DNA from: an uncultured Bacteroidales bacterium
GTDB lineage: Bacteria; Bacteroidota; Bacteroidia; Bacteroidales; UBA932
DNA length: 44,923 nucleotides
Direction of reading: 5' to 3'
Assembly: GCA_946187865.1 (NCBI GenBank)
Contig: CAMHST010000019.1
Span: forward strand, 1-44,923
This document shows, piece after piece, positions 7,566 to 15,523 of this stretch. The notes beneath the pieces were generated by a model, which saw only the letters and a program-made list of their open reading frames with translations, did no database searches and was not told the origin of the DNA. A program made the position numbers and the translations under genes. How positions within the stretch are numbered: the stretch's first letter is position 1; every line of letters starts with the position of its first letter.

Positions 7566-8267
7566 ATGAAAAGAACGATGCGGATCAAAGACTGGTGCAA
7601 AGAGGAAAGGCCGCGGGAGAAACTGCTTCTGCGAGGAGCCAGGAACCTTTCCAATGCGGAACTGCTGGCCATCCTGCTGGGCAGCGGGACCGGAGGGAAG
7701 AATGTGATGGAACTGTCCATGGAACTGCTCTCCAGGGCCGAGGGCCGCCTGGCGATGCTTGCGTCGATGCCGGCGGAACAATTGGAAAAACTGAAAGGAA
7801 TCGGCCAGGCGCGGGCCGTCACCATCCAGGCGGCGCTGGAGCTGGGAAAACGGAGTTTCGAAGAGCTCTCCATTCAGGACAAAAGGCCGATTACCTCCCC
7901 GGAACTGGTCTTCTCCCTGATGCTTCCGGTGCTCAAGAACCTGGACCACGAGGAGTGCTGGATCCTGCTGCTGAACAAAGCCAACTACCTGATAGGGAAA
8001 GAGATGGTGTCGGCCGGAAGCATGGAGAGCACCCAGCTGGACGTACACAAGATCCTGCGCCGGGGCATCGAGAAACAATGCTGCCAGATGATCCTGGTGC
8101 ACAACCATCCCTCCGGACAGCCCCTGCCCTCGGAAGCGGACATCCGGCAGACCGACCGTTTGAGAAGGGCGCTCGCCGCAGTGGGAATCAAGCTCACGGA
8201 CCATGTGGTAATCGCCGAAGATGCTTTCTTTTCCTTTTCCGAAGAAAGAGCGGGAAAAATGCTGTAA
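7566..8267 (+). CDS. radC: RadC family JAB/MPN-domain protein
   Basis: A 233-residue protein. The N-terminal part has a helix-hairpin-helix-like region (LKGIGQARAVTIQAALELG). The C-terminal part is the RadC JAMM metalloprotease-like domain with the signature LVHNHPSGQPLPSEAD, whose His-His-Asp triad binds zinc in relatives. RadC proteins are widespread, but their function is unsettled; the old DNA-repair label is not well supported. The start at 7566 is chosen because of the promoter at 7546-7553; an internal Met at 7578 is an alternative. The gene borders the repeat-flanked cassette. Confidence 0.92.
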   Translation: MKRTMRIKDWCKEERPREKLLLRGARNLSNAELLAILLGSGTGGKNVMELSMELLSRAEGRLAMLASMPAEQLEKLKGIGQARAVTIQAALELGKRSFEELSIQDKRPITSPELVFSLMLPVLKNLDHEECWILLLNKANYLIGKEMVSAGSMESTQLDVHKILRRGIEKQCCQMILVHNHPSGQPLPSEADIRQTDRLRRALAAVGIKLTDHVVIAEDAFFSFSEERAGKML

Positions 8268-8284
8268 ACTTTCCGTATATTTAT

Positions 8285-8292
8285 TATATTTG
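8285..8292 (+). promoter_or_regulatory. -7 promoter element TATATTTG of upp
   Basis: Consensus element 26 nt upstream of the upp ATG at 8319. A GTG at 8292 overlaps it and is not used as a start. Confidence 0.6.
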
Positions 8293-8318
8293 TGCTTGGA
8301 ACCTTTAACCCAAGCACC

Positions 8319-8972
8319 ATGGAACTCATCAATCTCGGCCTGGACAATTCTGTCCTCAACACTTTTATCGCCCAAATGAGAGACAGGCAGATACAGAAAG
8401 ACCGCCTTCGTTTCAGGACCAACCTGGAAAGAGTCGGGCAAATCTTCGCGTATGAGATTTCCAAGACCCTGGCCTACTCCGTGAAAGATATCCCCACCCC
8501 GCTTGGCGTTGCCCAGGTTTCCACCTGCGACACCCCGCTGGTAATCTCTACCATCCTCAGGGCCGGACTCCCCCTGCACCAGGGCATCCTGGATGTTTTC
8601 GATTCAGCGGAAACCGCCTTCCTGGCCGCCTTCCGCAAATACGGCAAAGGGGATTATTTCAAAATCCGCGCAGACTACTGCACCACCCCGTCCCTGGAGG
8701 GAAAAACCCTGATCCTGGCCGACACCATGCTGGCCACCGGCTCCTCCATCGACATCGCCATCCAGAAACTCATAGAGGAAGGCGGTTATCCCAGCCACAT
8801 CCACCTGGTCTGTCCCATCGCCAGCCACTTCGCCGTGGACCATCTGGGACAAACCCTGGACAACAACACCACCCTCTGGGTGGCCGCCATTGACGAAGAA
8901 CTCACCAGCCACAGTTACATCGTTCCCGGCCTGGGAGACGCCGGAGACCTGGCTTTCGGGGAAAAACTCTAG
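8319..8972 (+). CDS. upp: Uracil phosphoribosyltransferase
   Basis: A 217-residue type I phosphoribosyltransferase that converts uracil and PRPP to UMP in pyrimidine salvage. The PRPP loop reads LADTMLATGSSI, and the uracil-binding C-terminal segment is VPGLGDAGDLAFGEK, both intact. ILRAGLPLHQG matches the family's conserved middle region. It is transcribed from its own promoter and ends 12 nt before the stop of the convergent DUF3810 gene. Confidence 0.95.
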   Translation: MELINLGLDNSVLNTFIAQMRDRQIQKDRLRFRTNLERVGQIFAYEISKTLAYSVKDIPTPLGVAQVSTCDTPLVISTILRAGLPLHQGILDVFDSAETAFLAAFRKYGKGDYFKIRADYCTTPSLEGKTLILADTMLATGSSIDIAIQKLIEEGGYPSHIHLVCPIASHFAVDHLGQTLDNNTTLWVAAIDEELTSHSYIVPGLGDAGDLAFGEKL

Positions 8973-8984
8973 CAGAAAAGGCCC

Positions 8985-10013
8985 CTACATTCCGTTTGCC
9001 TGCAGGGTAATAATCAGGCTCACAACCTCGTTGTACTCCTTTGCTCCGGAGCTCACACCGTTGTGTTTAAGGCTTTTATCCATCAGAAAAGTCTGGACGC
9101 GGTCTATCCAGTCTACCCGGAGCGCATCCCAATGCTCCCGCTGGGCAACGTAGTCTGCGCGGATCTGCGCATCCACCGTCCGCATCCAATATGCATAGTA
9201 TTCCTCTGCCATGAACGTGCGGACATTGGCGGCCACATGGGGCAGTAGCGAATAATATCCGCTGTAACGGATGGCGGGACTGGCCGACTGGGTACAGAAG
9301 CGGTACGCCCAGTAATTGGCTTCCGCCTCGCTGGTGACCCCGGCCAGGTGGGCCAGCTCATGGGCCAGGGTGAAGGGATACTCATAGTCCAGCACATCCC
9401 GGTTCACCTGCGTTTCGCAGAAAAAAGGGCCCATGAAGCCGGAGACCCCCACAGCCGAATACAGCCGGTTCAGCAGCGGGCGTTTGGGATGCTGCCACTC
9501 CCGCAGGGACGCGTAACCGTATGTGGGGAGCTCCCGGATGTAATACGTTTTGATGTCGGCCTCTATAGAGGATTTATCCGGCAGCGCGTCTTTGGAGAAA
9601 CTGCCGTTGAGCGAATCCGTATAAGCATACAGGAACTGGTTGAAGCGGTCTTCCGAGAAAAACTGCCGCTGGATGCCGATCCGCTGCAGGAGCGGCGCAC
9701 GGAAATAATTGTTGCCCCAGCCCATATACAGCCACACCACCAGCCACACCAGCACGAGCGCCGTTTTTCCCAGCCACCAGCCCAGCCCTTTTTTCTTCAC
9801 CACCGCCTTGACAAGGACGAAAAGCAGCAGGGCGGCAAACAGCAGGACGGAGAGTTCTTCCAGGGAGAAGGGAAAGGCCGACGCCAGATAGGACAGGCCT
9901 GCGGAAATGGCCGGGTAACAGACCTTTGCGTAGAACTCCGCCACGGGGACAGACCACCGGCAAAGCAGGACGAACACGGCAAGGGCCAGCGCTATGTAAT
10001 GTATCTTTTTCAT
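8985..10013 (-). CDS. DUF3810 family membrane protein with HExxH motif
   Basis: A 342-residue protein with three hydrophobic helices in the first ~120 residues (LALAVFVLLCRW, LSVLLFAALLLFVLV, LVLVWLVVWLYMGW). A soluble domain follows, containing AHELAHLAG and downstream EAEANYWAYRFC. HExxH plus a downstream Glu is the arrangement of zinc metallopeptidases of the gluzincin type. The family (DUF3810, from memory) is largely restricted to Bacteroidota and has no known substrate. The active domain probably faces the periplasm. It is transcribed divergently from miaB with its own consensus promoter. Confidence 0.82.
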   Translation of the reverse strand: MKKIHYIALALAVFVLLCRWSVPVAEFYAKVCYPAISAGLSYLASAFPFSLEELSVLLFAALLLFVLVKAVVKKKGLGWWLGKTALVLVWLVVWLYMGWGNNYFRAPLLQRIGIQRQFFSEDRFNQFLYAYTDSLNGSFSKDALPDKSSIEADIKTYYIRELPTYGYASLREWQHPKRPLLNRLYSAVGVSGFMGPFFCETQVNRDVLDYEYPFTLAHELAHLAGVTSEAEANYWAYRFCTQSASPAIRYSGYYSLLPHVAANVRTFMAEEYYAYWMRTVDAQIRADYVAQREHWDALRVDWIDRVQTFLMDKSLKHNGVSSGAKEYNEVVSLIITLQANGM

Positions 10014-10020
10014 CCGGATG

Positions 10021-10052
10021 CAAAAATAGCCATTTCCGGGATAACCGCCAAA
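10021..10052 (-). promoter_or_regulatory. Promoter of the DUF3810 gene
   Basis: On the minus strand TATTTTTG (complement of 10021-10028) is preceded by TTTG (complement of 10049-10052) with a 20-bp spacer. This matches the Bacteroidota -33/-7 consensus; the ATG follows after only 7 nt. Confidence 0.7.
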
Positions 10053-10084
10053 CCTCTTTTCGGGCGAATCTCATGGAAAATGCG

Positions 10085-10092
10085 TATCTTTG
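10085..10092 (+). promoter_or_regulatory. -7 promoter element TATCTTTG of miaB
   Basis: Consensus element 6 nt before the miaB ATG, implying a near-leaderless mRNA. Confidence 0.65.
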
Positions 10093-10098
10093 TAGGTT

Positions 10099-11421
10099 AT
10101 GACAAAGAAAGCCTATATAGAAACATACGGGTGTCAGATGAACGTGAACGACACCGAAGTCATTTTTTCCATCCTGGAAAAGGCCGGTTACGAGCGTACG
10201 GAAGTCCTGGAAGAGGCAGACCTGGCGATGGCCAACACCTGTTCCGTGCGCGACAACGCGGAACAGCGGATCTGGGGACGGATCGAAGTGTTTAACCAGG
10301 CCCGGAAAAAAAGGCCGGGCATGGCTGTGGGCATCGTGGGCTGCATGGCCGAGCGCCTGAAAGACAAACTGCTGGAAACCAGAAAGGTAGATCTGGTAGT
10401 GGGGCCGGACGCCTACCGCTCCCTGCCCCAGCTGCTGGAGGCGCTCTCGCCCGACAGCCCGCAGATAGACGTGCTCCTTTCCCGGGAGGAAACCTATGCC
10501 GACATCACCCCCGTCCGCACGGACAAGAAGGGCATATCGGCCTTTATCTCCATCATGCGCGGATGCAACAACGTGTGCTCCTACTGCGTGGTGCCCTACA
10601 CCCGCGGGGCGGAGCGCTCCCGGGACCCGCATTCCATCGTGCGGGAGGCCTGTGATGTGTTCAGGAAAGGGTACAAGGAGGTCACGCTGCTGGGGCAGAA
10701 TGTGGACAGTTACCTGTGGAAAAGCGAGACGGAAACCGTGAACTTCGCCCGGCTCCTGTCCATGGTGGCCGCCGTGAGCCCGGAGCTCCGGGTGCGCTTT
10801 GCCACCTCCCACCCCAAAGACATCAGCGACGAGGTCCTGGAAACCATGGCCGCCACACCCAACATCTGCCGCCACATCCACCTTCCGGTGCAGTCCGGCA
10901 GCACCCGCATGCTGGAGAAGATGCGCCGCAAATACAGCCGGGAATGGTACCTGGAGCGGGTGGCGAAAATCCGCAGCCTGATGCCCGAGTGCGGGCTCAC
11001 CACGGACGTCATCGCCGGATTCTGCTCCGAGACGGAAGAGGATCACCGCGAAACCCTGAGCCTGATGGAGGAAGTGGGCTTTGACTGGGCCTTCATGTTC
11101 GCCTATTCGGAACGCCCCGGCACCCTGGCCGCCCGGAATTACCCGGACGACGTTCCCCCGGAGGTGAAAACCCGTCGGCTCAACGAAATCATAGAACTCC
11201 AGAACCGCAAGTCCCTGGAACGCTACCGCGCCCAGATCGGGAAACGCCTCACCGTGCTGGTGGAAGGGCCGTCCAAACGGAATCCGGAAGAGCTTTGCGG
11301 ACGGGCCTCCAACAACATGATGTGCGTGTTCCCCGCCGCTGGACAGAAACCCGGAGACTATGCCGATATCCAGGTCACAGGCTGCACGTCGGCAACCCTG
11401 ATCGGCAACAGTGTGCAGTAA
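10099..11421 (+). CDS. miaB: tRNA-2-methylthio-N6-dimethylallyladenosine synthase
   Basis: A 440-residue radical-SAM methylthiotransferase acting on i6A37 of tRNAs. The N-terminal UPF0004 domain carries cluster-binding cysteines in ETYGCQMN, NTCSVRD and GCMAERL. The radical SAM motif CNNVCSYC places C156, C160 and C163. A TRAM RNA-binding domain ends the protein (GKRLTVLVEGPSKR onward). The ETYGCQMN start and IMRGCNNVCSYCVVPYTRG favour MiaB over the related RimO and MtaB. It is a single-gene unit; the next promoter lies at 11457. Confidence 0.95.
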   Translation: MTKKAYIETYGCQMNVNDTEVIFSILEKAGYERTEVLEEADLAMANTCSVRDNAEQRIWGRIEVFNQARKKRPGMAVGIVGCMAERLKDKLLETRKVDLVVGPDAYRSLPQLLEALSPDSPQIDVLLSREETYADITPVRTDKKGISAFISIMRGCNNVCSYCVVPYTRGAERSRDPHSIVREACDVFRKGYKEVTLLGQNVDSYLWKSETETVNFARLLSMVAAVSPELRVRFATSHPKDISDEVLETMAATPNICRHIHLPVQSGSTRMLEKMRRKYSREWYLERVAKIRSLMPECGLTTDVIAGFCSETEEDHRETLSLMEEVGFDWAFMFAYSERPGTLAARNYPDDVPPEVKTRRLNEIIELQNRKSLERYRAQIGKRLTVLVEGPSKRNPEELCGRASNNMMCVFPAAGQKPGDYADIQVTGCTSATLIGNSVQ

Positions 11422-11456
11422 TGGTACGAAAACTGCAATACTCCCGAAAAAAACAC

Positions 11457-11464
11457 TAACTTTG
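11457..11464 (+). promoter_or_regulatory. -7 promoter element TAACTTTG of the LEA14-SPOR-rpoN operon
   Basis: Consensus TAnnTTTG 8 nt before the ATG at 11473. Confidence 0.6.
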
Positions 11465-11472
11465 CAGATACG

Positions 11473-11940
11473 ATGAGACCGCTAAGGAGCATACTCGCCG
11501 CGCTGGCGCTGGTTCTGGTAACCAGCAGCTGCGCCATTACCCGGATCAAAGATATCTCGCTGGTTTCCACCGGGGTTAAATATGTCGTTCCCACATCGTC
11601 CCGCTCGATGGACGCCATGCTGCTGCTGGAGGTGGACAACCCGTCCATCAGCTTCAACGTGTCGGATGTAACCGGCACGCTCCGCCACGGAGACAAGGCC
11701 CTGGCCCATTTCGTCTCCGGACAAACGTCCATCCAGGGCAAGTCGCACCAGGTGTACGAACTCCCCTGCACCATCACCCTGGCAGAAGGCGTCTCCCTGC
11801 TGGATGTCCTGATCTACGCCTCCCGGCGCAATAAGCTGGACGGGCTGAAAATGGATATAGACCTTAGGGCCGCGCTCAAGAACGGGCTCAGTAAAGTACT
11901 GGAATTCCACGAGATAGACCTCTCACAATTTTCCCGATAA
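11473..11940 (+). CDS. LEA14-like (late embryogenesis abundant type 2) lipoprotein
   Basis: 155 residues starting with a lipoprotein signal (LALVLVTSSC, lipidated C20). The mature part (VDNPSISFNVSDVTGTLRHGDKAL, IQGKSHQVYELPCTITL) matches the small LEA type 2 / WHy beta-sandwich found in many Bacteroidota envelope lipoproteins. The precise role is unknown; a structural or stress function in the envelope is a guess. It is first in a tight operon with a SPOR-domain protein and rpoN (3-nt gaps). Confidence 0.72.
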   Translation: MRPLRSILAALALVLVTSSCAITRIKDISLVSTGVKYVVPTSSRSMDAMLLLEVDNPSISFNVSDVTGTLRHGDKALAHFVSGQTSIQGKSHQVYELPCTITLAEGVSLLDVLIYASRRNKLDGLKMDIDLRAALKNGLSKVLEFHEIDLSQFSR

Positions 11941-11943
11941 AAG

Positions 11944-12402
11944 ATGAAAAAGATTCTCATTATAGTACTTGTCCTCGTATGGGGCGGCATTGCACTGCAC
12001 GCCCAGGATACCACCGGCGTGGCCCGGGTAGATTCCACCTATGTCGGCAAGGACATCCTGTCCGTGATGGGGCCCGGGGCAAAGGTGACCCAGTCGGCCA
12101 CCGTGAAGCAGGCCCTGCAGAAATACATCGGCGGCAACGCTGAAAAAAGTATTTCCGGCTACCGGATCCGCGTTTTCTACAACAACGACCCGCAGGCGCG
12201 CAGCCGCTCGGAAGTCATCGAGAGAACCCTGAAGGAGCAGTATCCTGGAATCGGGGTGTACCGGAGCTTCGAGAGTCCCAATTACAAAGTGTGCATCGGA
12301 GACTTCCGCACCAAGGACGAGGCCCTGGGCATCTACAACGCCCTTAAAGGGACCTACCCCACCGCCTACATCATCAAGGAGTCTATCAACTATCCCAAGT
12401 AA
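11944..12402 (+). CDS. Secreted SPOR-domain protein
   Basis: 152 residues. MKKILIIVLVLVWGGIALHAQ is a cleavable signal peptide with the A-Q cleavage site typical of this phylum. Residues about 75-150 (YRIRVFYNNDPQARSRSEV...FESPNYKVCIGDFRTKDEAL...AYIIKESI) form a SPOR domain. These domains bind glycan strands stripped of stem peptides and concentrate at division septa. It is placed between the LEA14-like lipoprotein and rpoN, a short distance before the dcw cluster. Confidence 0.85.
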   Translation: MKKILIIVLVLVWGGIALHAQDTTGVARVDSTYVGKDILSVMGPGAKVTQSATVKQALQKYIGGNAEKSISGYRIRVFYNNDPQARSRSEVIERTLKEQYPGIGVYRSFESPNYKVCIGDFRTKDEALGIYNALKGTYPTAYIIKESINYPK

Positions 12403-12405
12403 ACC

Positions 12406-13860
12406 ATGGCCGCTATCGAACAAGGGCTTCAGCAGAAACAGCAGCAAAAGCTTTCGCCGCTTCAGATCCAGACCATCAAACTGATCGAGATGCCGGTGCA
12501 GGCCCTGGAGCAGCATGTTCGGGAAGTGCTCAACGACAATCCCGTCATCGACGACACCCCGCAGGGCGGCGGCGACGACGAGCCCCGGGACGTCTCCATC
12601 TCCGAGGTGGAAGAGCGCGAACAAAGCGGCGGTTCCCTGGAAGAGAATTACGGCTCCCAGGACGACGACATCCCTTCCTACAACCTCCACGTGAACAACT
12701 GGGGCAAGGACGAGCGTCCGGAGTACAATACCTTCTCTGTCAAACAGAGTTTCACCCAAAGCCTGCTGGAGCAGCTGGGATACCGCAATCTTACGGAGCA
12801 TGAGCGCACGGTGGCCAGTTTCATCATCGGCTCGCTGGACGACGACGGCTACCTGAGAAGGGACCTGGAAGCCCTCGTGGACGACCTGGCCTTCCGGGCG
12901 GGCGTGGAGTCGTCGGCCCAGGAGGTGGAGCGCCTGCTGAAGATTATCCAGGAGTTCGAGCCTTCAGGCGTGGGTGCCCGGGATCTCAGGGAATGCCTCC
13001 TGATCCAGCTGGAAGACAAGAAACGCACCCCTTCCGTCGAAAATGCCATCCGGGTGATTTCGGAGCAGTTCGACGCCTTCAAGAACAGACACTTCCAGAA
13101 GATCATGACCAAGCTCCACCTGAGCGAGGATCAGATGAAGGGGGTCCTGGACGAGATCCGCCGGCTGAACCCTTCGCCCGGCGGCCAGATCGACGATTCC
13201 TACACAGACCAGGCCCAGCAGGTGGTGCCGGATTTCCGTCTGGACTACGAAAACGGCCAGCTCATCCTTTCCATGCCCCGCTTCTCCATTCCGGAGCTCC
13301 GGATCAACCGGAAATACTCGGAAATCATGGAAAACGGCAGGCTTTCCCAGTCCCGCTCCGACAAGGAAGCCGCCTCCTTCGTAAAGCAGAAGATAGACTC
13401 GGCCAAATGGTTCATCGAGGCCCTTCGCCAACGCCAGAATACCCTCTACAGCACCATGCAGGCCATTATCGACTATCAGCACGACTATTTCATAGACGGG
13501 GATGAAAGTTCCCTTCGGCCGATGGTGCTCAAAGACATCGCAGAGCGCACCGGCTTTGACATCAGCACCATTTCCCGCGTGGTGAACAGCAAGTGGATCG
13601 AAACCCACTTCGGCATTTTCCCGCTCAAGTATTTCTTCTCCGAAGGACTGGAGAACAAGGAAGGGGAAGAGGTTTCCACCCGCGAAATCAAGAAAGCGCT
13701 GCGTGCCATGGTGGACGGTGAAGACAAGCACAATCCCCTCACCGACGACGAACTGGTGGACGGCCTGGCTGCCAAGGGCTACAAGGTGGCCCGCCGCACC
13801 ATCGCCAAGTACAGGGCGCTGCTGGACATCCCCAAAGCCCGTCTCCGCCGGGAGCTCTAA
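12406..13860 (+). CDS. rpoN: RNA polymerase sigma-54 factor
   Basis: A 484-residue RpoN. The glutamine-rich region I at the start (QKQQQKLSPLQIQTIKLIEMPVQ) contacts activators and core. An acidic linker runs about 45-80. The core-binding region and a helix-turn-helix (ERTGFDISTISRVVNSKW) follow, and the C-terminal RpoN box reads ARRTIAKYR. All canonical parts are present. It recognises -24/-12 promoters and needs AAA+ activators, none of which is encoded in this window. It ends about 40 nt before a large palindrome. Confidence 0.96.
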   Translation: MAAIEQGLQQKQQQKLSPLQIQTIKLIEMPVQALEQHVREVLNDNPVIDDTPQGGGDDEPRDVSISEVEEREQSGGSLEENYGSQDDDIPSYNLHVNNWGKDERPEYNTFSVKQSFTQSLLEQLGYRNLTEHERTVASFIIGSLDDDGYLRRDLEALVDDLAFRAGVESSAQEVERLLKIIQEFEPSGVGARDLRECLLIQLEDKKRTPSVENAIRVISEQFDAFKNRHFQKIMTKLHLSEDQMKGVLDEIRRLNPSPGGQIDDSYTDQAQQVVPDFRLDYENGQLILSMPRFSIPELRINRKYSEIMENGRLSQSRSDKEAASFVKQKIDSAKWFIEALRQRQNTLYSTMQAIIDYQHDYFIDGDESSLRPMVLKDIAERTGFDISTISRVVNSKWIETHFGIFPLKYFFSEGLENKEGEEVSTREIKKALRAMVDGEDKHNPLTDDELVDGLAAKGYKVARRTIAKYRALLDIPKARLRREL

Positions 13861-13901
13861 ATTTCCCTCAGCAGCCAACTAACACATTCTCAGTTGTTTT
13901 C

Positions 13902-13939
13902 ACATTTATTGGTGCACATTTTTGTGCACCAATAAATGT
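13902..13939. terminator. 17-bp perfect palindromic hairpin, candidate terminator after rpoN
   Basis: Left arm 13902-13918 and right arm 13923-13939 are exact complements (ACATTTATTGGTGCACA and its reverse complement) around a TTTT loop. No T-tract follows on either strand, so it is either a Rho-independent-like structure of unusual form or a protein-binding or cruciform palindrome separating rpoN from the dcw promoter. Confidence 0.55.
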
Positions 13940-13999
13940 ATAATATCCTTTGTTTCAGGCGGATAAGTGCTGCAGGGAAAAACGCTGTTGAAAACTTTG

Positions 14000-14039
14000 T
14001 GGAAGAATTTGGAAAAAAATGTAAGAAAATGGAAAACTT
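14000..14039 (+). promoter_or_regulatory. Four 10-bp-phased direct repeats, candidate MraZ binding boxes
   Basis: TGGAAGAATT, TGGAAAAAAA, TGTAAGAAAA and TGGAAAACTT follow one another without gaps and end 4 bp before the mraZ -7 element. MraZ proteins studied elsewhere bind tandem repeats with 10-bp phasing (TGGG-N6 in E. coli) upstream of their own gene. Assignment here rests on spacing, position and the adjacent mraZ. Confidence 0.7.
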
Positions 14040-14043
14040 TCGC

Positions 14044-14051
14044 TATCTTTG
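14044..14051 (+). promoter_or_regulatory. -7 promoter element TATCTTTG of the dcw operon
   Basis: Consensus TAnnTTTG 29 nt before the mraZ ATG. No clear -33 TTTG at the right spacing; the site is occupied by the MraZ-type repeats. Confidence 0.7.
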
Positions 14052-14080
14052 CAATCAGCGTGAAAGTATAAAGTTCAACT

Positions 14081-14542
14081 ATGGTCAGATTTTACGGAAC
14101 AGCCAGCGGAAAGGTAGACGACAAGGGGCGCATCGTGCTCCCTGCCGCCTTCCGTGAAGCAATGGTCCGCGGCGGTTCCGAAAATATGGCCATGATTGTG
14201 AAAAAGAACGTTCAGCAGTGCTGTATAGACCTTTTCTCCGCAGAGGAATGGGAAAACAGAAGCGACAAGGTGCTGAGCGGAATAGATCCGGAACTGAATA
14301 CGGAAGACGCTGATTTTTGGACCAAGTACAATGACGGCGTTTACACCATCGTCCCGGACGGGAAGCTGGGCCGGCTGAACATACCGTCAGAACTGCTTGA
14401 GAGTGCAGGTATTACCAAAGAGGTAGTATTTGGCGGTGTCGGCTACAAGCTCCAGATCTGGAATCCGGAAACCCGGAAAGCCGGTCTTCTCTCTGACGAG
14501 AAGTTCAAAGAAACCGCCTCGAGACTATCCGCCAAAAAATAG
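14081..14542 (+). CDS. mraZ: Transcriptional regulator MraZ
   Basis: 153 residues with two SpoVT/AbrB-type swapped-hairpin domains (VDDKGRIVLPAAFREAM near the start and VPDGKLGRLNIPSELLESAGI in the second half), as in all MraZ proteins. MraZ forms a ring that binds phased repeats and represses its own dcw operon; matching repeats lie at 14000-14039. It is the first gene of a 16.7-kb co-directional run. A strong AGGAGGG overlapping its end serves rsmH. Confidence 0.95.
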   Translation: MVRFYGTASGKVDDKGRIVLPAAFREAMVRGGSENMAMIVKKNVQQCCIDLFSAEEWENRSDKVLSGIDPELNTEDADFWTKYNDGVYTIVPDGKLGRLNIPSELLESAGITKEVVFGGVGYKLQIWNPETRKAGLLSDEKFKETASRLSAKK

Positions 14543-14554
14543 GAGGGTCTCGAA

Positions 14555-15523
14555 ATGTCTGAATATCATATCCCTGTGATGCTGGCGGAAAGTATTTCCG
14601 CTCTTGTCACGAATCCCGACGGAATATACGCCGATGCCACTTTCGGAGGCGGTGGACACACCGCCGAACTACTTTCACGCTTATCAGACGGCGGGAAAGT
14701 CCTCGCCTTCGATCGTGACATGGATGCCATAGCCCGCGCTCCCAAAGATGCGCGCCTGACCCTGATTCACAACAACTTCCGCTTCATCGAAAACTATGCG
14801 GAGCAGCTCCGCCGCACGGCAGTGGCCACCGGAGAGGCCGCGTCTGCTGCCTCTCCGGTGGAGGGACCGGCGGTGTTCGACGGCATCCTGGCCGACCTGG
14901 GGGTGTCCAGCCACCAGTTCGACACGGCGGAGCGGGGATTCAGCTTCCGCTTCGAGGATGCGCCGCTGGACATGCGGATGAATCAGGAGGCATCTCTCAC
15001 GGCCAGGGATGTGGTGAACGGCTACGACGAGGCCCGCCTGGAGCAGATCCTGCGCCTGTACGGCGAGGTGGACGGCGCCCGGAACGTGGCCCGCCTGATC
15101 AAGGAGGCCGCCCGGGTGCAGCCCCTGCAGACCACCGGAGACCTGGACCGCGCCCTGCAGCGGGTGCTGCCCAAAGGAGCGGAGCACAAGGTGCTGGCCA
15201 AGATTTACCAGGCCCTCCGGATCGAAGTGAACCAGGAGATGCATGCCCTGGAGAAATTCCTGGAAGGGGCCGCCCGTTCCCTGAAGGTGGGAGGCCGCCT
15301 GGTAGTGATCACTTACCACAGCCTGGAAGACCGGATGGTGAAGAACTTCATCAAGACCGGAAACATTGCGGGCACGGAAGAGAAAGACCTGTACGGCAGG
15401 ACATTCGCGCCTCTGGAGGCCGTAAACCGCAAACCCGTCCTGCCCTCGGAAGAAGAGATTTCCCGGAACACCCGCGCCCGCAGCGCGAAGCTCCGGATAG
15501 CGGAAAGGAGGGCGGACGTATGA
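14555..15523 (+). CDS. rsmH: 16S rRNA (cytosine-N4)-methyltransferase RsmH
   Basis: 322 residues. It methylates C1402 (E. coli numbering) of 16S rRNA using SAM. Family motifs: HIPVMLAES start, ADATFGGGGHT (SAM loop), DGILADLGVSSHQFD, RGFSFRFEDAPLDMRMN, VITYHSLEDRMVKNF. Between NNFRFIENY and the DGILADLGVSS motif the protein is longer than family norms. About residues 91-108 are encoded by a GC-rich hairpin (14826-14861) that looks like an in-frame insertion, so its loop reads EAASAASPVEG. The preceding AGGAGGG supports the start. The stop overlaps the ftsL start (ATGA). Confidence 0.96.
   Translation: MSEYHIPVMLAESISALVTNPDGIYADATFGGGGHTAELLSRLSDGGKVLAFDRDMDAIARAPKDARLTLIHNNFRFIENYAEQLRRTAVATGEAASAASPVEGPAVFDGILADLGVSSHQFDTAERGFSFRFEDAPLDMRMNQEASLTARDVVNGYDEARLEQILRLYGEVDGARNVARLIKEAARVQPLQTTGDLDRALQRVLPKGAEHKVLAKIYQALRIEVNQEMHALEKFLEGAARSLKVGGRLVVITYHSLEDRMVKNFIKTGNIAGTEEKDLYGRTFAPLEAVNRKPVLPSEEEISRNTRARSAKLRIAERRADV
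14826..14861 (+). repeat. Palindromic in-frame insertion in rsmH
   Basis: Perfect 13-bp arms, CCACCGGAGAGGC (14826-14838) and its reverse complement (14849-14861), around a 10-nt loop. It lies in a variable region between conserved RsmH motifs and keeps the reading frame. It lacks the 28-bp core shared by the murE and truB elements. Confidence 0.7.

Larger units (their letters stand above)
13861..14080. other. Intergenic region between rpoN and mraZ
   Basis: 220 bp, notably AT-rich. It contains a 17-bp perfect hairpin (13902-13939), four 10-bp-phased repeats that may bind MraZ (14000-14039), the mraZ -7 element (14044-14051) and a 29-nt leader. An open frame across part of it is not considered a gene. 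Confidence 0.7.

Noticed and set aside
13936..14157. A 73-codon frame across the mraZ promoter
   Set aside because: It crosses the MraZ-type repeats, the promoter and the start of mraZ in another frame; no protein character.
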